Shown: positions 1 through 9,260 of the stretch, piece after piece
Layout: every line of letters starts with the position of its first letter
How positions within the stretch are numbered: position 1 is the first letter of the stretch
DNA from: Allorhizobium borbori
Lineage (GTDB): Bacteria; Pseudomonadota; Alphaproteobacteria; Rhizobiales; Rhizobiaceae
DNA length: 64,000 bases
Assembly (NCBI RefSeq): GCF_014196535.1
Contig: NZ_JACIDU010000001.1
Coordinates: 62,001 to 126,000, forward strand
Direction of reading: 5' to 3'
Notes under the pieces: model-generated
What the model was told of the DNA's origin: nothing
The model's input: the letters and a program-made list of their open reading frames with translations, nothing else
Database searches by the model: none
Translations under genes and position numbers: made by a program

Positions 1-369
1 GGCGGCACGAGTGCGGCAACCCGCCCCGCCAAGCGCCAGACCTCGGCACCGCGCGCGCCGAACTACGCCTCGCGCGTGACGACCCGCACGGTGACCCGCC
101 AGGCTGGCGCCACCCTGCTCAAGGAAGAGATCGAGATCGATACGGCAACGGAAGTGGCGTACGCGCCGTCCAGAAACGTCGTGGTGCCGATTTCCCGTCG
201 CCTGACCCTGACGGAACTGACCGAGCGCACCTGCAAGTGGCCGGTCGGCGACCCGCTGAAGGAAGACTTCCATTTCTGCGGTTGCGATTCCAACGAGGCA
301 TCGCCCTACTGCAATTTCCATCGCAAGATGGCCTACCAGCCGGTCAACGAGCGCCGCAAGGCGCGCTGA
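1..369 (+). CDS. gcrA: Cell-cycle regulator GcrA, C-terminal part (5' end outside window)
   Basis: Frame 1 is open from the first base to a TGA at 367-369, so this is the 3' part of a gene that begins upstream. The visible 122 residues carry a Lys/Arg/Ala-rich linker and then the Cys-rich C-terminal block typical of GcrA (CKWPVGDP, DFHFCG, PYCNFHRKMAYQP). GcrA is an alphaproteobacterial regulator that works with sigma-70 RNA polymerase at CcrM-methylated promoters during the cell cycle. The missing N-terminal part would hold the DNA-binding helix-turn-helix. It converges with phoB on a shared hairpin. Confidence 0.9.
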   Translation, partial: GGTSAATRPAKRQTSAPRAPNYASRVTTRTVTRQAGATLLKEEIEIDTATEVAYAPSRNVVVPISRRLTLTELTERTCKWPVGDPLKEDFHFCGCDSNEASPYCNFHRKMAYQPVNERRKAR

Positions 370-391
370 TCGCACATCATCCAACATATGC

Positions 392-417
392 AAAACGGGC
401 CTTTCGGCCCGTTTTTC
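392..417. terminator. Bidirectional rho-independent terminator between gcrA and phoB
   Basis: An A-rich stretch, a GC stem (ACGGGC / GCCCGT) with a CTTTCG loop region, and a run of five T form a textbook intrinsic terminator. The mirror-image A-run gives a T-run on the other strand, so it can end both gcrA (+) and phoB (-). Confidence 0.88.
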
Positions 418-438
418 GTTTCCCGAGGAGATTGCCGA

Positions 439-1122
439 TCAGGCCTCCATGGAATAGCCCGCGCCACGCACGGTGCGGATGACATCCTGAAGATTGGCAA
501 AGTTCAGCGCCTTGCGCAGGCGACCGACATGAACATCGACGGTACGTTCATCGACATAGATATCGTGGCCCCAGACGCCGTCCAGAAGCTGCGAACGCGA
601 GAAAACGCGACCGGGCGAGGCCATGAGGAATTCCAGCAGGCGGAACTCCGTCGGCCCGAGCCGCACTTCGCGGGTCTTGCGATGGACGCGATGGGTTTCG
701 CGGTCAAGTTCGATATCGCCGCAACGCAGGACGGTGGAGATCGTTTCCGGCTTCACCCGGCGCAGCATGGCCTTGACGCGGGCCATGAGTTCCGGTGTCG
801 AAAAAGGCTTCACGACGTAATCGTCGGCGCCGACGCTCAGGCCCCGGACACGTTCGCTTTCCTCACCGCGCGCCGTCAGCATGATGATCGGCAGGCGCTC
901 GGTTTCGGCGCGGGCCCGCAGGCGCCGGCATAGTTCGATGCCGGAGACGCCGGGCAACATCCAGTCGAGGATCAGAAGATCCGGCACACGTTCCTGGAGA
1001 CGGATTTCCGCCTCGTCGCCACGCATGACGGTTTCCACCTCATACCCTTCCGACTCCAGATTGTAGCGAAGAAGCACGCTCAGCGCTTCTTCGTCTTCGA
1101 CAACCGTAATTCTCGGCTGCAT
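439..1122 (-). CDS. phoB: Phosphate regulon response regulator PhoB
   Basis: 227-residue OmpR/PhoB-type response regulator. The receiver domain (about 3-120) has the acidic pair at E9/D10, phospho-acceptor D53 in LILDWMLPG, T83 and K105. The winged-helix DNA-binding domain (about 130-226) shows the usual TEFRLLEFL and TVDVHVGRLRK segments. The ATG at 1122 is chosen over an upstream in-frame start because GGAG lies nine bases before it and MQPRITVVEDE is the usual rhizobial PhoB N-terminus. When phosphorylated by PhoR it binds Pho boxes, including the one before pstS. It is the last gene of the pst-phoU-phoB run. Confidence 0.97.
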   Translation of the reverse strand: MQPRITVVEDEEALSVLLRYNLESEGYEVETVMRGDEAEIRLQERVPDLLILDWMLPGVSGIELCRRLRARAETERLPIIMLTARGEESERVRGLSVGADDYVVKPFSTPELMARVKAMLRRVKPETISTVLRCGDIELDRETHRVHRKTREVRLGPTEFRLLEFLMASPGRVFSRSQLLDGVWGHDIYVDERTVDVHVGRLRKALNFANLQDVIRTVRGAGYSMEA

Positions 1123-1147
1123 ACCTTGGTCTCCAATCCGTCCGGGC

Positions 1148-1861
1148 TTACTTGCCGGTCGCGCCGACCGAGGTCGACAGGTCTTCTTTCGGGCGTTCGC
1201 CTTCAGGCTGCGCACCGGTCGCGATGTAGAAGATCGTTTCGGCGATGTTGGTGGCGTGATCGCCGATCCGCTCGATGTTCTTGGCGCAGAACAGAAGATG
1301 CGTGCAGGTGGTGATCGTGCGCGGATCTTCCATCATGTAGGTCAGCAGTTCGCGGAACAGCGAGGTGTAGACGCTGTCGATCTCGTCGTCACGTTCACGG
1401 ATCGCGTTGGCCTTCTCGACGGAACGCGTCGCATAGACGTCGAGCACGTCGGTGAGCTGGTTCATTGCCAGTTCGCAGAGATGTTCGAGGCCGCGGGCGA
1501 GCGAACGCGGCACGCCGGTGTCCCGCACGGCCACCACGCGCTTGGCGGTGTTCTTGCCGAGGTCGCCGACGCGCTCGAGATCGCCGGCGATGCGGATCGC
1601 ACCCATGATCTCGCGCAGGTCGGACGCCATGGGCTGGCGCTTGGCGATGGTAACGATGGCCTTCTCACCAATTTCGCGTTCGGCGGCGTCGAGGATCACG
1701 TCATCGGAAATGACCTTCTGAGCCAGCGCCGTATCGGCGCTGATGAGGGCACGGACGGAGTCGCCGGCCATCTGCTCGGCAAGGCCACCCATCTCGGAGA
1801 TGCGGCGGGTGAGAAACTTCAACTCTTCGTCAAAAGCAGAGACGATATGGGACGTTGCCAT
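1148..1861 (-). CDS. phoU: Phosphate signalling protein PhoU
   Basis: 237-residue all-helical protein with the two PhoU repeats. Each repeat carries an acidic metal-binding signature: near residues 50-65 (AEREIGEKAIVTIAKRQP) and in the second half (RERDDEIDSVYTSLFRELL, followed by the CAKNIERIGDHATNIAE motif). PhoU links the state of the Pst transporter to PhoR and keeps the Pho response off when phosphate is plentiful. ATG at 1861 preceded by AAGGAA fits the conserved start MATSHIVSAFDEEL. It lies between pstB (49-bp gap) and phoB (25-bp gap), presumably in one transcript. Confidence 0.97.
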   Translation of the reverse strand: MATSHIVSAFDEELKFLTRRISEMGGLAEQMAGDSVRALISADTALAQKVISDDVILDAAEREIGEKAIVTIAKRQPMASDLREIMGAIRIAGDLERVGDLGKNTAKRVVAVRDTGVPRSLARGLEHLCELAMNQLTDVLDVYATRSVEKANAIRERDDEIDSVYTSLFRELLTYMMEDPRTITTCTHLLFCAKNIERIGDHATNIAETIFYIATGAQPEGERPKEDLSTSVGATGK

Positions 1862-1910
1862 GGGAGTTCCTTGAAAGTTCGAAAGCGGGAAGCGGGTGAC
1901 GGCCAGGCCG

Positions 1911-2726
1911 TCAGCCGAAGCGACCCATGATATAGTCCTGCGTGCGCTGATCGTCCGGGTTGGTGAACATCTTGTCGGTGTCGTTCTCTTCAACCAGAAG
2001 ACCCATGTGGAACATGGCCGTGCGCTGCGACACGCGGGCGGCCTGCTGCATGGAGTGCGTGACGATGACGATGGTGAAGTTGGCGCGCAATTCGTGGATC
2101 AGCTCCTCGACGCGGGCGGTGGCGATCGGATCGAGCGCCGAGCAGGGCTCGTCCATCAGGATGACTTCGGGGCTGACGGCGACGGCGCGGGCAATGCACA
2201 GACGCTGCTGCTGACCACCAGAGAGGCCGGTGCCCGGCTCGTTGAGGCGGTCCTTCACCTCGTTCCAAAGGCCAGCACGCTGGAGCGAGCTTTCGACGAT
2301 CTCGTCGAACTCGGCCTTGTTGCGGGCGAGGCCATGGATGCGCGGGCCATAGGCAACGTTTTCATAGATCGACTTCGGAAAGGGGTTCGGCTTCTGGAAC
2401 ACCATGCCGACCCGGGCGCGCAGTTCCACCACGTCGATCGAGGGATCGTAGATGTCGTCCTGGTCGAGCGAGATCCTGCCGGTCACCCGGCAATTGTCGA
2501 TCGTGTCGTTCATGCGGTTCAGCGTGCGCAGGAAGGTCGACTTGCCGCAGCCCGAGGGGCCGATCAGTGCGGTGACGGTGTTCTCGCGAATATCGAGGTT
2601 GACGTTGTAGAGCGCCTGCTTCTCGCCGTAGAAAACACAGACGTCCTTGCCGCTCATCTTCAGGGCTGCATTGGTCATTTTACGTTCCAGAACCTTTTCG
2701 ACTGCCGTTTCGCTCAGCATATTCAT
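1911..2726 (-). CDS. pstB: Phosphate ABC transporter ATP-binding protein PstB
   Basis: 271-residue ABC ATPase that drives high-affinity phosphate import through PstA/PstC. Visible motifs are Walker [11 protein letters not shown]-loop [11 protein letters not shown], signature LSGGQQQR, Walker [14 protein letters not shown] and switch His in IVTHSMQQA. The [18 protein letters not shown] stretch is specific for PstB. Only 14 bp separate it from pstA upstream. Length is slightly above the usual 255-260 because of an N-terminal lead of about 15 residues; a second in-frame ATG (MTNAALKM) could be the real start. Confidence 0.96.
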   Translation of the reverse strand: MNMLSETAVEKVLERKMTNAALKMSGKDVCVFYGEKQALYNVNLDIRENTVTALIGPSGCGKSTFLRTLNRMNDTIDNCRVTGRISLDQDDIYDPSIDVVELRARVGMVFQKPNPFPKSIYENVAYGPRIHGLARNKAEFDEIVESSLQRAGLWNEVKDRLNEPGTGLSGGQQQRLCIARAVAVSPEVILMDEPCSALDPIATARVEELIHELRANFTIVIVTHSMQQAARVSQRTAMFHMGLLVEENDTDKMFTNPDDQRTQDYIMGRFG

Positions 2727-2740
2727 TTTGGTTTCCCTTT

Positions 2741-4060
2741 CTACCAGCGGCGCTCGAACCGGCGGCGCAAAATGACGGCGCCGATGTTCATGGCAAGCAG
2801 GAACAGGAGCAGGATGATGATCGCACCCGATGTGCGTTCGACGAAGGCACGTTCGGCTTCATTCGCCCACATATAGATCTGGACGGGCAGTGCGGTGGCG
2901 GGCTGCAGGGGCGTACCCGGATAATCCGCCACGAAGGCGACCATGCCGATGAGAAGCAGCGGCGCGGTTTCACCCAGCGCATGCGCCAGACCGATGATCG
3001 TGCCGGTGAGGATGCCCGGCATGGCAAGCGGCAGTACATGGTGGAAGATGGTCTGCATCTTCGATGCGCCGAGGCCAAGGGCTGCGGCACGGATCGACGG
3101 CGGCACCGCCTTCAGCGCCGCACGGGTGGCGATGATGATCGTCGGCAGCGTCATCAGCGTCAGCACCAGACCGCCGACGACCGAGGCCGAGCGCGGCAGG
3201 CCGGCAAAGTTGATGAAGACGGCAAGCCCCAGCAGACCGTAGACGATGGAGGGCACGGCCGCGAGGTTGTTGATGTTCACCTCGATAAGGTCCGTCAGAC
3301 GGTTCTTCGGGGCGAACTCTTCCAGATAGATCGAGGCGGCAACGCCGATGGGCAGCGCGAGAACCAGAACGATCAGCATCATGTAGAAGGAGCCGATGAG
3401 AGCGACGCCGACGCCGGCGGCTTCCGGACGGCTGGAGGCGCCGTTGACGAAGATGCCCGTGTTGAACGCCTTCACCAGATCGCCCTTTTCGGCAAGCTGA
3501 TGGATCCAGCCAAGCTGACGATCGTTGATCTTGCGGTCCTTTTCCGGGACCGAGAGGTCGATCTGACCCTTGAAAGCGGAGTCGACATTGCCTTCTGCGA
3601 GAACCCGTACCGTCACGGTCTTGCCGATCACCGAGGGATCGCGCAGCACGATGTCGCGAAGCTGGACGCGCACGCTGTTGGAAATCATCGTGTTGAGTTC
3701 CTTGAGCGCAACACGGTCGGAAAGATCGACGCCGAGCTCCTTCGCCAGCGCATCGCGGGCAAGGACCGGATAGTTTGCCATCATCAGCACATTCGGGTCG
3801 GTCGCCCGCTTGTTCTGCGGATCGATGACCTTTTCGGAGAACTCGACCGGGATGCTGATCTCCGTCTGCTGGAAGGCCGTGTAGCCCTTGGAGACGACCG
3901 ACCAGATCAAAAGCGCCAGGAACAGCAGGCCGAAGCCGATGGCGAGGATACCGTAGAGGCGGAAGCGGCGTTCTGCGGCGTAGCGGCGCTTGATGCCGAT
4001 GTCGCGACGGACCGGCGAGGCGGTCACCGGAAGCGGGCCGTTTGCGGTGAAGTCGGTCAT
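2741..4060 (-). CDS. pstA: Phosphate ABC transporter permease PstA
   Basis: 439-residue inner-membrane permease. After a cytoplasmic N-terminus and one membrane segment (about residues 33-55) comes a periplasmic insert of roughly 150 residues, a long form common in Rhizobiales. A six-helix BPD_transp_1 region follows, with the EAA loop ([19 protein letters not shown]). It pairs with PstC to form the phosphate channel. The ATG at 4060 overlaps the pstC stop by four bases (ATGA), which indicates translational coupling and fixes the start. Confidence 0.95.
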   Translation of the reverse strand: MTDFTANGPLPVTASPVRRDIGIKRRYAAERRFRLYGILAIGFGLLFLALLIWSVVSKGYTAFQQTEISIPVEFSEKVIDPQNKRATDPNVLMMANYPVLARDALAKELGVDLSDRVALKELNTMISNSVRVQLRDIVLRDPSVIGKTVTVRVLAEGNVDSAFKGQIDLSVPEKDRKINDRQLGWIHQLAEKGDLVKAFNTGIFVNGASSRPEAAGVGVALIGSFYMMLIVLVLALPIGVAASIYLEEFAPKNRLTDLIEVNINNLAAVPSIVYGLLGLAVFINFAGLPRSASVVGGLVLTLMTLPTIIIATRAALKAVPPSIRAAALGLGASKMQTIFHHVLPLAMPGILTGTIIGLAHALGETAPLLLIGMVAFVADYPGTPLQPATALPVQIYMWANEAERAFVERTSGAIIILLLFLLAMNIGAVILRRRFERRW

Positions 4061-5541
4061 TCGTACTGCTCCCGGTATTTGCGGACGATGTAGAGCGCGT
4101 AGATGTTCAGGCACAGCGTCAGCGCGAAGAGCGTGATGCCGAGTGCGAAGGCGACGAGCGTCTGCGGCGAGGTGAATTCAAGGTCACCCGTCAACTGGTT
4201 GACGATCTTCACCGTCACCGTCGTCATCGGCTCGAAGGGGTTGATCTGGATACGGGCGGCGACGCCAGCGGCCAGAACCACGATCATGGTTTCACCCACG
4301 GCGCGCGATGCGGTCATCAAAAGCGCGCCGACAATGCCCGGCAAAGCCGCCGGCAGGATCACCTTCTTCACCGTTTCGGAGCGTGTGGCGCCGAGACCGA
4401 GCGAGCCATCCCGCAGGGCGCGCGGCACGGCGGTGATGATGTCGTCGGACAGCGAGGAGACGTAGGGGATCAGCATGATGCCCATGACGAAACCGGCCGT
4501 CAGAACCGACTGGGCCTGGATGAAGTTCTGGAAATTGCCCGTGGCGATGCCGTTGATCTGGGCGGAGATATCGCGCAGGAACGGGCCAACCGTGATCATG
4601 GCGAAGAAGCCGTAGACGATGGTCGGAATGCCGGCCAGCACTTCCAGCATGGGCTTGGCGAAGGCGCGCAGCCGGGGCGAGGCGTATTCGGCCATGTAGA
4701 TGGCGGAGAACAGGCCGACCGGCACGGCCACCAGCATGGCGACCAGACCGATATAGAGCGTGCCGAGCAGCAGCGGGATAAGGCCGAACTGGCCTTCGGA
4801 ATTGCCGGCACCGGCGGCGGCGAAACGCGGGTCCCAGACCGTGCCGAAGAAGAATTCATGGGCGGGCACCATGCTGAAGAAGTGCGAGGCTTCGCCGAGC
4901 ATGGAAGCGATGATGCCGATGGTCGTCAGGATGGCGACGGACGACGCCGCAATCAGGCTGCCGAGGATGACCCGCTCCACGCGGTTGCGGGCGCGCAGCT
5001 TCGGCGCGATGGCCTTGAGCGAGAAGAACAGGCCGCCAAGCGACAGTGCAATGACAGCAACGGTCATAAGCCACTGGCTGATGGCGGTCAGGCGGTTCAG
5101 TTCGAGCGCCGCCGTCATCATGTAGGGCTTGGGATCGCCGGCAAGAGGAACCCCCTTGGCGGAGAGAAGTGCGCGAACATCGCCGGTGCCGTTGACGAGT
5201 GTCGCCGCATCGGAGGACGACAGCAGCGTCAGGCCGCGGGCTATCGAACGGATGATGCCGAATTCAAGGTTCTGCGCGGACTGGGCGGCGGTCAGGACTT
5301 CCTGCGGGAAGGAGCGCGCCACCGTCGTCTCGACAATCGTCGGGCTGACGGAAACCCAGACAGCCAACAGAAGAAGCGCCGGCAGAACCGACCACACGAA
5401 CGTGTAGCCACCGTGATAGGACGAGCGCGAATGCATGGAGGAAAGTTTGGCGCCAGCGAGAGCATTCGCCCTCATGCGGCCGAGCCAATAGGCCACGACA
5501 CCGATAACCAGCAAGCAAAGGAGGAGAACTGATCCACTCAT
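4057..5541 (-). CDS. pstC: Phosphate ABC transporter permease PstC
   Basis: 494-residue permease partner of PstA. It is longer than the enterobacterial form because of an extra N-terminal membrane segment (residues 3-20), a second one near 48-66 and a loop of about 90 residues before the transport core. The core carries the EAA motif (GSLGLGATRSETVKKVILPAALPG) and a conserved AEYASPRLR segment. It follows pstS after an 82-bp gap holding a stable hairpin and is coupled to pstA by a 4-base overlap. Confidence 0.95.
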   Translation of the reverse strand: MSGSVLLLCLLVIGVVAYWLGRMRANALAGAKLSSMHSRSSYHGGYTFVWSVLPALLLLAVWVSVSPTIVETTVARSFPQEVLTAAQSAQNLEFGIIRSIARGLTLLSSSDAATLVNGTGDVRALLSAKGVPLAGDPKPYMMTAALELNRLTAISQWLMTVAVIALSLGGLFFSLKAIAPKLRARNRVERVILGSLIAASSVAILTTIGIIASMLGEASHFFSMVPAHEFFFGTVWDPRFAAAGAGNSEGQFGLIPLLLGTLYIGLVAMLVAVPVGLFSAIYMAEYASPRLRAFAKPMLEVLAGIPTIVYGFFAMITVGPFLRDISAQINGIATGNFQNFIQAQSVLTAGFVMGIMLIPYVSSLSDDIITAVPRALRDGSLGLGATRSETVKKVILPAALPGIVGALLMTASRAVGETMIVVLAAGVAARIQINPFEPMTTVTVKIVNQLTGDLEFTSPQTLVAFALGITLFALTLCLNIYALYIVRKYREQYE

Positions 5542-5587
5542 CGGGTATTCCCTTCGCCGCCCTTGTGGACGGCCGCCGAAAGAGGGA

Positions 5588-5611
5588 GGCGCGGCAGAGA
5601 ACTGCCGCGCC
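5588..5611 (-). promoter_or_regulatory. Intercistronic hairpin between pstS and pstC
   Basis: A perfect 10-bp inverted repeat (GGCGCGGCAG / CTGCCGCGCC) with a four-base AGAA loop starts 12 bases after the pstS stop codon. No T-run follows on the minus strand, so it looks like an mRNA-stabilising or partially terminating stem-loop rather than a full terminator. Such hairpins are commonly used to make more binding protein than permease from one transcript. Confidence 0.7.
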
Positions 5612-5623
5612 CGATTTCACGTA

Positions 5624-6658
5624 TCAGAGGCTCTTGCCAGCGGCAAAGTCAGCGCGAACCTTCTCGCGCTCGGCATCCGGAGCGGCAACAAGGCCATACT
5701 CAACGAGCGGAGAGTCCGGGCCGACCATCTGGTCAGAGGTGAAGAACTCGACATATTCCTTCAGGCCCGGGATCACGCCAAGGTGAGCCTTCTTGACATA
5801 GAAGAACAGCGGACGGGAAACCGGATATTCGCCCTTGGCAATGCTTTCGGCCGTCGGAACGATACCGGAAACCGTGGCGACCTTCAGCTTGTCGGCGTTG
5901 TTTTCGTAGAAGGACAGGCCAAACACGCCGACGCCGGTCTTGTTGGCGGAGATGCGGGCGAGCGTTTCGGTGTAGTCACCGTCGATGTCGACAGCAACAC
6001 CGTCCTTGCGAACGGCGACGCAAGCCTTCGCGGCAGCCTTCTCATCGGTGATGAGCTTCTTCAGCTCTTCCGTGGCACCGGTGTCCTTGCAGCCATGGGC
6101 CAGGAGCTTTTCTTCGAACACTTCGCGCGTGCCGTGCTTTTCGCCCGGGATATAGGCGGCGATGGCAACGTCAGGAAGCTTCGGGTTGACTTCCGACCAC
6201 TTCTTGTAGGGGTTGGCAACGAGCTTGCCGTCGATGACGAGCTGGGCAGCCAGGGCCTTGTAGATGTCCGAGGGAACGAAGTTCACGTCCGGGTTGCCCT
6301 TGTCGGTGGCGAAGACGATACCATCGTAACCGATGCGGATTTCCTGAACATCGGCGACGCCGGCGTCCTTGCAGGCCTTCAGTTCGCTTTCCTTGATGGG
6401 ACGCGAGGAGTTGGCGATATCGATGGTTTCCGGGCCGACGCCCTTGCAGAATTCCTTCAGGCCGGCAGAAGAACCACCGGACTCAACGACCGGGGACTTG
6501 AACTGCGGGAAGGTCTCTCCGAAGGTTTCGGCAACGATCTTGGCATAGGGAAGCACGGTGGAGGAACCGGCGACCTGAACCTGATCGCGCGCAGCAGCGG
6601 CGCCGGCGAAGGCGACGGAGGCGACCAGAGCGGCGGCGGACATTTTCAGAAGGGTCAT
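5624..6658 (-). CDS. pstS: Periplasmic phosphate-binding protein PstS
   Basis: 344-residue secreted binding protein. A signal peptide (MTLLKMSAAALVASVAFAG, cleavage near AAAA-RDQ) is followed by QVQVAGSSTVLPYAK, the PstS phosphate-loop start, and by the conserved ESGGSSAG and DIANSSRPIK segments that bind phosphate. The ATG at 6658 is preferred over ATG 6664 because GGGAG lies six bases upstream of 6658 but directly touches 6664. Expression is probably driven by the Pho box near 6880. Confidence 0.96.
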   Translation of the reverse strand: MTLLKMSAAALVASVAFAGAAAARDQVQVAGSSTVLPYAKIVAETFGETFPQFKSPVVESGGSSAGLKEFCKGVGPETIDIANSSRPIKESELKACKDAGVADVQEIRIGYDGIVFATDKGNPDVNFVPSDIYKALAAQLVIDGKLVANPYKKWSEVNPKLPDVAIAAYIPGEKHGTREVFEEKLLAHGCKDTGATEELKKLITDEKAAAKACVAVRKDGVAVDIDGDYTETLARISANKTGVGVFGLSFYENNADKLKVATVSGIVPTAESIAKGEYPVSRPLFFYVKKAHLGVIPGLKEYVEFFTSDQMVGPDSPLVEYGLVAAPDAEREKVRADFAAGKSL

Positions 6659-6854
6659 GAACATCTCCCGACAGGGCTGGCGCATGAACCCCGTCCGGAT
6701 CAGCCGATACGGGGCATACGCAATTTTGAACTTCAAAGCATTGCGCCACCCCTCTTCCCGAGGTCGGCCCGATGACTTGCCGCAAGACAGCAAGAAGCGT
6801 TTCCTTCGCTCCTCATGGCCTCGCTGAGGGGTTCTTAGCCCCCATTGGCCCTAT

Positions 6855-6888
6855 CTTTTATGTCATTTCGGTGAAACATTTGTGACAA
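6855..6888 (-). promoter_or_regulatory. Pho box and -10 region upstream of pstS
   Basis: Read on the minus strand, 6888-6871 gives TTGTCAC-AAAT-GTTTCAC: two 7-base direct repeats with a 4-base spacer, as in the PhoB consensus CTGTCAT-N4-CTGTCAT. Ten bases downstream lies TAAAAG (6860-6855), a fair -10 hexamer. PhoB boxes normally replace the -35 element at this spacing. The predicted transcript would have a leader of roughly 190 bases before the pstS ATG. Confidence 0.72.
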
Positions 6889-6949
6889 GTCAAATATCTG
6901 AAATTACTATATAAAAATATATCACGTCCGACTTATGCAAACCAATATG

Positions 6950-8251
6950 TCAAAAACGGACGGTAAACTCCGATCCCTCTCCCTCGCGGGAGCGGACAAT
7001 GAGGCGCGCGCGGTGGCGCGTGAGGATGTGCTTGACGATGGCAAGGCCAAGACCGGTGCCTTTTCGTGACCGGCTGGCCTCGACATTGACCCGGTAGAAC
7101 CGTTCGGTAAGGCGTGGAACATGTTCGGCGGGAATGCCCGGCCCGTGGTCACGAATGGAGACTTCGACCGGCCGACCCGCATCGCAGGAAATCTTCACAT
7201 CGACCGTCTCGCCGTCCTGCCCGTATTTGCAGGCATTTTCCATCAGGTTCTCGAAGACCTGCACCAGTTCGTCGGGATCACCCGTCACCTCCACCTTGCC
7301 CGGCGGGGCCTCGATGACGATTTCGACGCCAAGCTCGCTCGCCAGCGGCCCGAGCTGATCGCGCACCTTGCCAATCAACGGCACGAGATCCACGATGCTG
7401 TCCGGTGCGATGTGGGATTTGACCTCAAGCCGCGACAGCGACAGAAGGTCGTCTACCAGCCGGCTCATGCGGGTCGCCTGATCGAGCATGATCGCGAGGA
7501 ACCGTTCTCGGGCCTTGGCGTCATCCCTGGCCGGCCCCTGGAGGGTTTCGATGAAGCCGCGCATGGAGGCAAGCGGCGTGCGCAACTCGTGGCTGGCATT
7601 CGCCACGAAATCGGAGCGCATGCGATCGATGCGCCGCAATTCGGAAATGTCACGGAAGGACAGAACATAACGCGCCGTGCCCTCGCCCGCAGGAAGCGGC
7701 GCGATGCGCACCACATAGACCGTATCGGACGGCAGGCGCTCGGCATGTTCGATCTGGTTCGGCTCGCCCGTCGCCATGGTTTCGCGCACCATGTCGAGAA
7801 TGCCCGGCGAGCGTAGGCGGGCAGTGAGATGCGCGCCGCGCGGCACGATCCCGAGCAGCCGCTCCGCAGCCCGGTTCTGGAACAGGACCGAGCCGTCATT
7901 TCCCAGAAGAAACAATGGCTGGTCCAGGGCGGCGGGAACCGCCGTCATCGCCGCATCGATGGCGATGACGGGGTCCACCGGTTCTTCGGGCACGGGCGCG
8001 GGCTCTGGCGGGGCGATGGCATGGGGCGGAAAGTTGGCAACGAGAACAACCAGCACGCACAGGGCCGCACCAGCCGCCGCCGCCCAGACATGGGCGCCCG
8101 CCGCCACGGCAATGCCCGAGGCCAGAAGGATCGTCAGAAGGACAAGGCGCTGGGTCGTGACAGCCCGGCCAAGACGAGCGAAAAATGTCTCCTGTCCGCC
8201 CAAGTTCCTGCTCCTTTCCGACTGCCGCGCGATGTGCGAGCCTGATCGCAT
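6950..8251 (-). CDS. phoR: Phosphate regulon sensor histidine kinase PhoR
   Basis: 433 residues from the ATG at 8251. Two membrane segments (about 36-52 and 55-73) form a hairpin with little periplasmic sequence, as expected for PhoR, which senses through PstB/PhoU. A PAS domain follows (about 100-205), then the HisKA box [11 protein letters not shown] with H221. The ATPase domain carries N box [12 protein letters not shown]1 DHGPGIP and G2 [11 protein letters not shown]. It phosphorylates PhoB. The start is uncertain: the frame stays open upstream to 8416, but that would run into ppk2, and the ribosome site before 8251 (GGGTGAT) is weak. Confidence 0.9.
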   Translation of the reverse strand: MRSGSHIARQSERSRNLGGQETFFARLGRAVTTQRLVLLTILLASGIAVAAGAHVWAAAAGAALCVLVVLVANFPPHAIAPPEPAPVPEEPVDPVIAIDAAMTAVPAALDQPLFLLGNDGSVLFQNRAAERLLGIVPRGAHLTARLRSPGILDMVRETMATGEPNQIEHAERLPSDTVYVVRIAPLPAGEGTARYVLSFRDISELRRIDRMRSDFVANASHELRTPLASMRGFIETLQGPARDDAKARERFLAIMLDQATRMSRLVDDLLSLSRLEVKSHIAPDSIVDLVPLIGKVRDQLGPLASELGVEIVIEAPPGKVEVTGDPDELVQVFENLMENACKYGQDGETVDVKISCDAGRPVEVSIRDHGPGIPAEHVPRLTERFYRVNVEASRSRKGTGLGLAIVKHILTRHRARLIVRSREGEGSEFTVRF

Positions 8252-8354
8252 ATCACCCGTTCTTGACAGATATGCAATTGCGCATCGTCCATCTTCAACC
8301 GGCGCGGAAAACATATATTCTCCAAATCCGCAATGCATCAATGAGGAAGCAGCC

Positions 8355-9242
8355 ATGCAGCAGGACCCGAAGGGCAGTCGCGTCGCCGAACTGGTGATCG
8401 ACGGACAGAAGCGCATTTTCGATGTGGATGATCCGGTTCTTCCCGACTGGGTGGAAAGCGCCGCGTTCGACTCCGGCGATTACCCGCACAAGAAAAAGCT
8501 GAACGAAGCCGAATACATCGAGATCCTGACCAAGCTGCAGGTGGAACTGGTGAAGGTGCAGTTCTGGCAACAGGCCACCGGCGAACGCTGCATGGCGGTG
8601 CTGGAGGGACGCGACGCCGCCGGCAAGGGCGGCACAATCGCCGCCACCATGGCCTATATGAACCCGCGTTCGGCCCGCATCGTGGCGCTGACCAAGCCGA
8701 CCACGACCGAACAGGGGCAATGGTATTTCCAGCGCTACATCTCGCATTTCCCGACGGCAGGCGAGTTCGTCCTGTTCGACCGTTCCTGGTACAACCGCGC
8801 CGGCGTGGAGCCGGTCATGGGCTTCTGCACCCCGGAACAATACGAGCAGTTCATGGAGCAGGTGCCGCGCTTCGAGAAGATGATTGTCAAGGAAGGCATT
8901 CACTTCTTCAAGTTCTGGCTCGATATTGGCCGCGAAATGCAGATCAAGCGCTTCCATGACCGGCGTCATGACCCGCTGAAGGTCTGGAAGCTCTCGTCCA
9001 TGGATATTGCCGCCCTGTCGCGCTGGGACGATTACACCGAGAAACGCAACCGCATGCTGAAGGACACCAACACCAATCATTCGCCATGGATCGTGGTGAA
9101 GGCCAACGACAAACGCCGTGCCCGCATCAACGTCATCCGCCACATTCTCTCCAACCTCGACTACGAGGGCAAGGACAAGGGCGTGATCGATGAGGTGGAC
9201 GAGAAGATCATCGGCCGGGGCTACGGCTTCCTCAAGTCATGA
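8355..9242 (+). CDS. ppk2: Polyphosphate kinase 2 family protein
   Basis: 295-residue PPK2 enzyme, which transfers phosphate between inorganic polyphosphate and nucleoside diphosphates or monophosphates. It shows Walker [10 protein letters not shown] (about residue 90), the Walker B-like [17 protein letters not shown] and the lid-region arginines typical of the family. The ATG at 8355 has GAGGA seven bases upstream. It is divergent from phoR with a 103-bp shared upstream region, which suggests a phosphate-storage role beside the Pho regulon. PPK2 subclass (ADP, GDP or AMP use) cannot be told from motifs alone. Confidence 0.93.
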   Translation: MQQDPKGSRVAELVIDGQKRIFDVDDPVLPDWVESAAFDSGDYPHKKKLNEAEYIEILTKLQVELVKVQFWQQATGERCMAVLEGRDAAGKGGTIAATMAYMNPRSARIVALTKPTTTEQGQWYFQRYISHFPTAGEFVLFDRSWYNRAGVEPVMGFCTPEQYEQFMEQVPRFEKMIVKEGIHFFKFWLDIGREMQIKRFHDRRHDPLKVWKLSSMDIAALSRWDDYTEKRNRMLKDTNTNHSPWIVVKANDKRRARINVIRHILSNLDYEGKDKGVIDEVDEKIIGRGYGFLKS

Positions 9243-9260
9243 AACAAGGCCCGGCGGGGA

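Noticed and set aside
8252-8272. CTGTCAA-GAAC-GGGTGAT on the minus strand between phoR and ppk2, a possible Pho box
   Set aside because: The second half matches only four of seven positions and the site touches the phoR start codon, which is too close for a promoter.
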